Both the position numbers and the translations under genes were made by a program. The notes under the pieces were generated by a model. That model saw only the letters and a program-made list of their open reading frames with translations, searched no databases and was not told the origin of the DNA. A DNA stretch of 64,000 bases, from positions 5,610,038-5,674,037 of the forward strand of contig JAQMRL010000021.1 in the NCBI GenBank assembly GCA_035578175.1. The letters are read 5' to 3'. Below, in pieces: positions 58,013-64,000 of this stretch. This DNA comes from Catonia carolina (taxonomy: Eukaryota; Arthropoda; Insecta; Hemiptera; Achilidae). The stretch's first letter is position 1; each line of letters begins with the position of its first letter.

Positions 58013-58955
58013 ACTTTCTCTTGCCTATATGAATATATAGGAAGGAAAGTATTGTTTTCATGTCGATTTTTCGAAATCGAGTTTTCACCGGATCTATACG
58101 TTTTCAGACCCCCTGAACCCAAAAAACATGTTTTTAGCGACTGGTCTGTGTCTGTGTGTGTGTGTGTGTCTGTGTGTGAACAGAATATCTCAAGAACGGA
58201 ACATCGTACGAACTTGAAACTTGAAACTTAAGTTACATACCACTACCGGACGCGACACGAACATTTTCATCAAAATCGGTCAACCGGAAGTAGTAGTTTA
58301 TTCGTATAATTTTACAGTTTTTTGTGATTTTCTCAAAAACTGGTCCTACGATTTTTTTTAAAATCGCCTATTTTACTCAATTTTTTATTCTCTACAAGAT
58401 AGGGTAGGCGCCATGTTTGCTGAAATTCTCGGTGAGGCTGTTTTCACGTAAAAACGTTGTTTTTTTAAGATTACGGCTTTAATATAAATTTCAGCGCAAA
58501 AACTTATATAATAAAAGTTGTAGAGAATTTAAAAACCTACAACTTTTGTTTTAAACATTTTTTTGCATAACGCTTAGTTTAGCGGTAATTTGCGATTTTC
58601 TGTTTTTTTTCTCACGAAAACGTGAGAAAAATCGATTTTTTTAACATTTCGGTCTTAGTATGCATTTTACGACAAAAGTGTATATAATAAAAGTTATAGA
58701 AAATTAAAAGATCTACAACTTTTGTTTAGAGCATTTTTCTCTACAGAGCCTAGTTTAGAGAGAAAGAGTGATTTTCCGTATTTCTAAGCCAAACTGAGGT
58801 TGATTTTCATTTTTCATCATTCACTCATGATTAAAATAAGGTTATGTTTTTGAGGTTAGTTTTTTGTTTATTTCTAATATTTTATTAATAATGTTAGGTT
58901 TATTGTTGATTATTTGCATTGGCAAGAGAAAGTTGTGTGAGTGTTTCACACCAGA
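58013..58955 (-). mobile_element. H-element copy 33, full length
   Basis: Complete minus-strand copy of the GTCGCGTCC type (GGACGCGACACG). GT tract 58144-58178. Together with copy 32 it forms a tail-to-tail pair inside the split MITE. Confidence 0.88.
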
Positions 58956-59017
58956 TTTTTTTCTCTACAATCATGTAGCTACTAAATATTTTTTCAATGA
59001 TTTAGAATCACCCTGTA

Positions 59018-59308
59018 GGCCTATATTTCAAGGTTAGAAAAATATGGATTTGTAAAGTGTATTTATCATGGTTTTACAATCAAAATAATTAGAGTATATA
59101 ATCAAAGGTTTTTATGAGTAATCATAAAAATAATTTTATAAATTAAAAAAATTATTTATTCATAATTTATTTGTTAAAGGGTGAGAAATTACAAATACAT
59201 TCAGATTAGAAAAACTTAACGATTCTACCCAATGATTTAGAAGGCCGAACTAAGAGAAGCGGAAAAAATATGCATAATATTCTACGCAAGAAAAATAACT
59301 TACAAAAA
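59018..59308. other. Unassigned AT-rich sequence
   Basis: Includes CCCAATGATTTAGAAGGCCG near 59229, which echoes the terminus at 58995-59006. No gene. Confidence 0.35.
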
Positions 59309-60139
59309 TCTGGTGTGAAACAATCCCACAACTTTCTCTTGCCAAAACAAATATTTAACAAATATTAGTAATAAAACATTAGAAATTAACTAAAAACTGA
59401 CCTCAATAAACATAACTTTATTTTAATCATGAGTAAATAAATGATACAAAATGAAAATTAACCTCAGTTTGGCTTAAAAATACGGAAAATCACTCTTTCA
59501 CGCTAAACTAGGCTCTGTAGAGAAAGATACATTAAATAAAAGTTGTAGATCTTTTATTTTCCTATAAATTTGATTATATACACTTTTTTTGTAAAATGCA
59601 TACGAAGGCCGAAATATTAAAAAAATCGATTTTTCACACGTTTTCGTGAGAAAAAAAACAGAAAAACGCTAAATACCGGTAAACTAAACGTTACACAAAC
59701 AAATGTTTGAAATAAAAGTTGTAGGTTTTAAAATTCTCTTTAACTTTTATTATAAAAATTTTTGCGCTAAAATGGATATTAAAGCCGTAATTAAAAAAAA
59801 CACTTACTTTACGTAAAAAAGCGTCACCAAGAACATCAGCAAACATGGCGTCTACCCTATTTTGTAGAGCATAAAAAACTTAGTAAACCAGGCGATTTTT
59901 AAAAAAATCGTAGGACCAGTTTTTGAGAAAATCGAAAAAAGTGAAAAATTACACGAATAAACTACTACTTCCGGTTGACCGATTTTGATGACAATGTGCG
60001 TGTCGGGTTTGGTAGTGGTATGTAACTTAAGTTTCAAGTTTCAAATTCATAAAATGTTCCGTTCTTGAGATATTCTGTTCACACACACACACACGCGCGC
60101 GCGCACACACACGCACACAGACACACACACACACACAGA

Positions 60140-60174
<35 letters not shown>

Positions 60175-60304
60175 CAATCGCTAAAAACATATTTTTTGGG
60201 TTCAGGGGGTCTGAGAACGCGTAGATCCGGTGATAACTAGATTTCGAAAAATCAACATGAAAACAATACTTTACTTCCTATATATTCATATAGGCAAGAG
60301 AAAG
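59309..60304 (+). mobile_element. H-element copy 34, full length
   Basis: Complete copy with a mixed CA/CG/CAGA tract (60081-60171). Left hairpin changed to GTGTGAAACAATCCC. Confidence 0.87.
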
Positions 60305-61020
60305 TAAAAAATATAGGCTAATAGCTTTATTTTTATGTTTTTTTAAAAACTATAGACCAATTTTTAATAGCACATTAATTATTAACATTTAACTGTAGCT
60401 AATACAAGATAATATATATATATACACACTATCCTTTTAAAAAACACGATCATGTAATTTACAACTTAACTGTTTTAAAATTCGTGTAGAAAGTAAAATA
60501 ACTAACGCTCACCTAATGATTTACAATTATTACAATTTTAAAAAAAAACGTAATCTGGATTATAATTTCTTGCAGTAAAATTATTTCACAAATTGTAACT
60601 AAAGTAATTACATAATGTAGAGTTAACTAAAAGTTACTTTCAAAATATTATTGCACTATTTTATGAATTATTTAATAAATTGCGGTAAATTAATCATGTG
60701 GTATAAATATTTTAATATCAAAAGACAAAGATAAAAACTCAATAATAATTTAAGAGGTTTGGATTTAGGATTTAGAACGGTTTTATTAATATAGTCTAGT
60801 AATAACATTTTACGCAATTTAGTTGATTTTTTTTTTTTTTGGACAATCGCTGTTTACAACAAAATAATTTAGTATTTATGTCATAGAGACCGATTCATTG
60901 TTATTGTTTAAAAAAAACTACGATTTGAACATTATTTGATAGAATAGAAGGAACACTAAAAGTTAATGCGAATATTGTTAGGACCAGTTGGTACATCATC
61001 TAGGCCTATTTAAATTGTTT
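60305..61020. other. Unassigned AT-rich sequence
   Basis: AT-rich with a (TA)n run at 60413-60424 and a T run at 60829-60840; TAGGCTA at 60314 and TAGGCCTA at 61001. No coding signal. Confidence 0.4.
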
Positions 61021-61382
61021 TAATATCTCTCTCTCCCTCACTCTCTCTCTCTCTCTCTCTCGTTCTCTCTCTCTCTCGTTCTCTCTCTCTTTCTGTCCTT
61101 CTCTCCCTTTCTCTCAACATCTCCCCTCTCTCTCACTCTTTATCAATCTCTCTCGTTCTCAATCTCTCTCCCCCTCTCTCTCTTTCAACAATCTCTCTCT
61201 TTCTCAATAGCTCTCATCCTCTCTCTCTCTCTTAACCTCTCTCTCCCCCTCACCCACTCTCTCTTTCTGAATCTCTCTCTTATTCTGAATCTCTCTCTTT
61301 CTCATTCTCAATCTCTCTCTTTCTCATTCTCAATCTCTCACTCTCACATTCTCAATCTCTCTCTCTCTCTTTATCATTCCCA

Positions 61383-61425
<43 letters not shown>

Positions 61426-61835
61426 ATTCTCGATTTCTCTCTCTCTCTCTCTCTTTCTCATTCTCAATTTCTCTCGCTCTCTCTCTCTCTTTCTCATTCT
61501 CAATTTCTCTCTCTCTCTCTAACGCTCTCTCTCTAACACTCTCTCACTCGTTCTCTCTCTTTTCCTCTCTCTCTCTTTCTTCCTGTCTCTCTCTCCCTCC
61601 CTCTCAACCTCTCCTTTCTCTCTCTCTCACTCTTTATCAATCTATCTCGTTCTCAATCTCTCTCTCCCCCTCCCTCTCTCTCTCTTTCAACAATCTCTGT
61701 CTTTCTCTCTCTCTCAACCACTCTCTCTCACTCTTTCTTAATCTTTCTCACCCTCACCCTCTCTCTCTTTCTTAATCTTTCTCTCATTCTCAATCTCTCT
61801 CTCTCTCACTCTCTCTCTCTCTTTTTTTGCACCCT
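61021..61835. repeat. Polypyrimidine (CT)n minisatellite, about 0.8 kb
   Basis: Nearly pure C/T on the plus strand, with repeating blocks such as TTTCTCATTCTCAAT (61300-61505) at irregular 25-75 bp spacing. Long purine/pyrimidine strand bias. A shorter block, 61910-61970, follows a 75-bp interruption (CACCCTGGAGACTCCAGG). The Arg-Glu and Leu-Ser frames over it are artefacts. Confidence 0.95.
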
Positions 61836-61910
61836 GGAGACTCCAGGAGGAGTATAGGACATGTCAGATATAACACCTGAAATACAGAATTATAAGAATC
61901 ACACAATGAT

Positions 61911-61956
<46 letters not shown>

Positions 61957-62009
61957 TCTTTCTCTTTCTCACGGCTTAGCGCTGGGCTACAAAATTTTTC
62001 GAAATCTAG
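61836..62009. repeat. Interruption and second (CT)n block
   Basis: Includes the small inverted repeat CTGGAGACTCCAG (61843-61855), the second CT block, then ACGGCTTAGCGCTGGGCTAC. Not recognised otherwise. Confidence 0.5.
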
Positions 62010-62380
62010 CGGTGCGCGAAACACTCACACGACTTTCTCTTGCCAATGTAAATAATGACAAAAAAAACATATAAAACTATGTTTAATCATGATTAAACAA
62101 TGTAAATTATGAAAAGCATAGCCTAATTTTAATCATGAGTGAATGACGCAAAATGAATTATATATAAATATATAGCCTAATATGTCATAAAGGGCAAAAG
62201 TATATACAATCAAAATTGGTAAATAATGGGATTTTTTGATATTTCAGCCTTAGGTATGCATTTTAATACAAAAGTGTATAAAATAAAGTTGTAGACAATT
62301 TAAAAATCTACGACTTTAAAAAGAAGCATTTTCTTCTACAGAGCTTAGTTTAGCTTGAACGAGTGATTTCCCGTATTTTT
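62010..62380. mobile_element. Rearranged H fragments
   Basis: 62015-62155 is a plus-strand left end (GAAACACTCACACG, TCTCTTGCCAATG, ATCATGAGTGAATGACGC). 62230-62380 is minus-strand body (TTTCAGCCTTAGG, TCTACAGAGCTTAGTTTAGC). Copy 35 interrupts the second piece after CCCGTATTTTT. Confidence 0.7.
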
Positions 62381-62596
62381 ACATTCTCTTGCCTCTATGA
62401 ATATGTAGGAAGGAAAGTATTATTTTCATTTAGATTTTTCGAAATCAAGTTTTCACCGGATCTACACGTTTACTGACCCCCTAAACCCCAAAAAACATGT
62501 TTTTAGCGATTGGGCTGTGTGTGTGTGTGCTCGCGCGCGCGCGTGTGTGTGCGCGTGCGCCTTTGTTCGTGTGCGTGGGTGTGTGTGCGCGCGCGC

Positions 62597-62633
<37 letters not shown>

Positions 62634-63415
62634 AAAATCTCAAGAACGGAACATTGTACGAACTTGAAACTTAAGTTACATTTCACTACCGGACCCGACA
62701 CGAACATTTTCATCAAAATCGGTCAACCGGAAGTAGTAGTGTATTTGTGTAATTTTTCACTTTTTTGTGATTTTATCAACAACTGGTCCTACGATTTTTT
62801 TTTAAATCGCCTCGTTTACTAAATTTTTTAATGCTGTACAAGATAGAGCCATGTTTGCGCCATGTTTGCTGAAATTCTTGGTGAGACTGTTTTCACGTAA
62901 AAAGATTGTTTTCTTAAGATTACGGCTTTAATATGCATTTTACCACAAAAATGAATATCATAAAAAATATAGAGAATGTAAAATCCTACAACTTTTATAT
63001 TAAACATTTTCTTGTATAACGCTTAGTTTTGCGGTAATTAGCGATTTTCTGGTTTTTTCTCAAGAAAACGTATAAAAAAATCGATTTTTTTAAGATTTCG
63101 GCTTTAGCATTACGACTTATCCATTTTACGACATAAATGTATATAATCAAATTTATAGGAAATTAAAAGATCTACAACTTTTATTTAAAGCATTTTTCTC
63201 TACAGAGCCTAGTTTAGCGTGAAAGAGTGATTTCCGTATTTTTAAGCCAAACTGTTGTTGACTTTCATATTGCGTCTTTCACTCATGATTAAAATAAGGT
63301 TATGTTTTTTGAGATTAGTTTTTTGCTTGTTTCTAATGTTTTATTACTTATTTTAGGTTAAATTGTTCATTATTTGCATTGGCAAGAGAAAGTCGAGTGA
63401 ATGTTTCACACCAGA
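62381..63415 (-). mobile_element. H-element copy 35, full length
   Basis: Complete minus-strand copy; right end ACATTCTCTTGCC. GT/GC-rich tract 62516-62631. A 12-bp GCCATGTTTGCG duplication near 62848. Confidence 0.86.
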
Positions 63416-63789
63416 TTTTTTTTTTTTTTTTTTTTAGAATATGTCAAAACTACATTTATGCATTAAACTAATATTTAAGTTCGTGTATATTATTTACTAA
63501 CTAAAACGAATAAATGCAAAAATTAAGGAAACAAATTTTTAAAGGAAAACTGGATGATTTATGCACGAAAAGAATTATTGAAAGTACAACAATATTTAGC
63601 ACGATATTTAAAGCGAATCATAGTGGTTAGCCTACAGGCTACAGTAGGCTAATGCCTACTTACAAATAATCACTTCCCATAATATTGTTCACTAACAAAA
63701 CAACCCATTAGTCTTACTTATTAGCCCATCACTTCATACATTTTTCCTCAATATATAATTGGGTACTTAATAGGACATTGCAAAAAATA
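63416..63789. other. Unassigned AT-rich sequence
   Basis: Long T run at its left edge. TTAGCCTACAGGCTACAGTA then GGCTAATGCCTAC at 63626-63659 is a cluster of TAGGC/GCCTA motifs. No gene. Confidence 0.4.
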
Positions 63790-64000
63790 TCTGGTGTGAA
63801 ACACTCACACAACTTTCTATTGCCAATGCAAATAATTAACAATAAACCTAACATTAGTAATAAAACATTAGAAATAAACAAAAAACTAACCTCAAAAAGC
63901 ATTAGTGAATAACGCAAAATTAAAATCGATCTAAGTTTGGCTTAAAAATACGGGAAATAACTTTTTCACGCTAAACTAGGCTCTGTAGAGAAAAATGTTT
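63790..64000 (+). mobile_element. H-element copy 36, cut by the window end
   Basis: Left end and first 210 bp of a plus-strand copy, with the same deletion after CTAACCTCAAAAA seen in copy 22 (AGCATTAGTGAATAACGC). Confidence 0.85.

Larger units (their letters stand above)
56317..59017. mobile_element. CAGGGTGATTC-type transposon split by two H-elements
   Basis: Left terminus AGGGTGATTCTAAATTATGG (56319) and right terminus AATGATTTAGAATCACCCTG (ending 59015) are inverted repeats of about 50 bp including TAGTACATGATT. After removing H copies 32 and 33, about 430 bp remain, including 57701-58012, which shares GAGTTACAGCTAGCGAAA and CCTGGTGAAAT with MITE F. It is therefore a small MITE related to F, not a 2.7-kb element. 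Confidence 0.72.

Overview
This 64-kb window is AT-rich animal DNA, most likely from an insect (perhaps a hemipteran). The support is the mix of Jockey- and RTE-like non-LTR retrotransposon remnants, Tc1/mariner and pogo-like DNA transposons, two tRNA-headed SINE families and TA-rich interspersed repeats. I found no intact host gene, rRNA or functional tRNA gene, and nothing bacterial or phage-like. The longest open frames are decayed reverse-transcriptase or transposase remnants, or translations of (CA)n and (CT)n microsatellites.

The dominant component is one non-autonomous family, here called the H-element. It is about 950 bp and present in about 36 full or partial copies that cover roughly half the window. 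A copy runs from TCTGGTGTGAAAC to GGCAAGAGAAAGT. It has a 13-bp inverted repeat, ACTTTCTCTTGCC, placed about 23 bp inside the left end but at the very right end. It also has several internal hairpins, a (CA)n microsatellite in a fixed place and a right-terminal stem-loop (CCTATAT/ATATAGG). It inserts into A/T runs without an obvious target duplication. This matches the published layout of non-autonomous Helentron (Helitron2/HINE, DINE-1-like) rolling-circle elements; no helicase is visible, so the class is inferred. '+' copies run left end to right end on the given strand. A diverged relative, H2, shares the right half but has different ends.

Layout. 1-6.7 kb: an H2 array with LINE, SINE, MITE and H insertions, ending in a 368-bp tandem array. 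6.8-11.6 kb: H copies and a pogo-like remnant. 11.9-12.9 kb: a 137-bp tandem array. 13.3-14.8 kb: Jockey-like and (GAA)n-tailed LINE ends. 14.8-23.2 kb: H copies and two tRNA SINEs. 23.6-25.1 kb: a pogo-like element with a SINE, then a 346-bp palindrome. 25.1-32.8 kb: H copies, including a head-to-tail series. 32.9-37 kb: a degenerate repeat array with a 1-kb foldback MITE, SINEs and one H copy. 37.2-38.1 kb: an internally deleted mariner. 38.3-45.8 kb: H copies, three hairpin-tRNA SINEs and an RTE-like LINE end. 45.8-54 kb: a mosaic of LINE, SINE, MITE and H pieces. 54-64 kb: H copies, an interrupted CAGGGTGATTC-type transposon and a 0.8-kb polypyrimidine tract.

No genes act together here. 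The only functional relationships are parasitic: the SINE1 tail resembles the 3' end of the RTE-like LINE at 40.7 kb, and the foldback MITEs share terminal bases with the mariner at 37.2 kb. Two observations seem most novel. The first is recurrent TA-GGCC-TA micro-insertions, seen by comparing repeat copies. The second is direct duplications of flanking DNA around H-elements at five loci.
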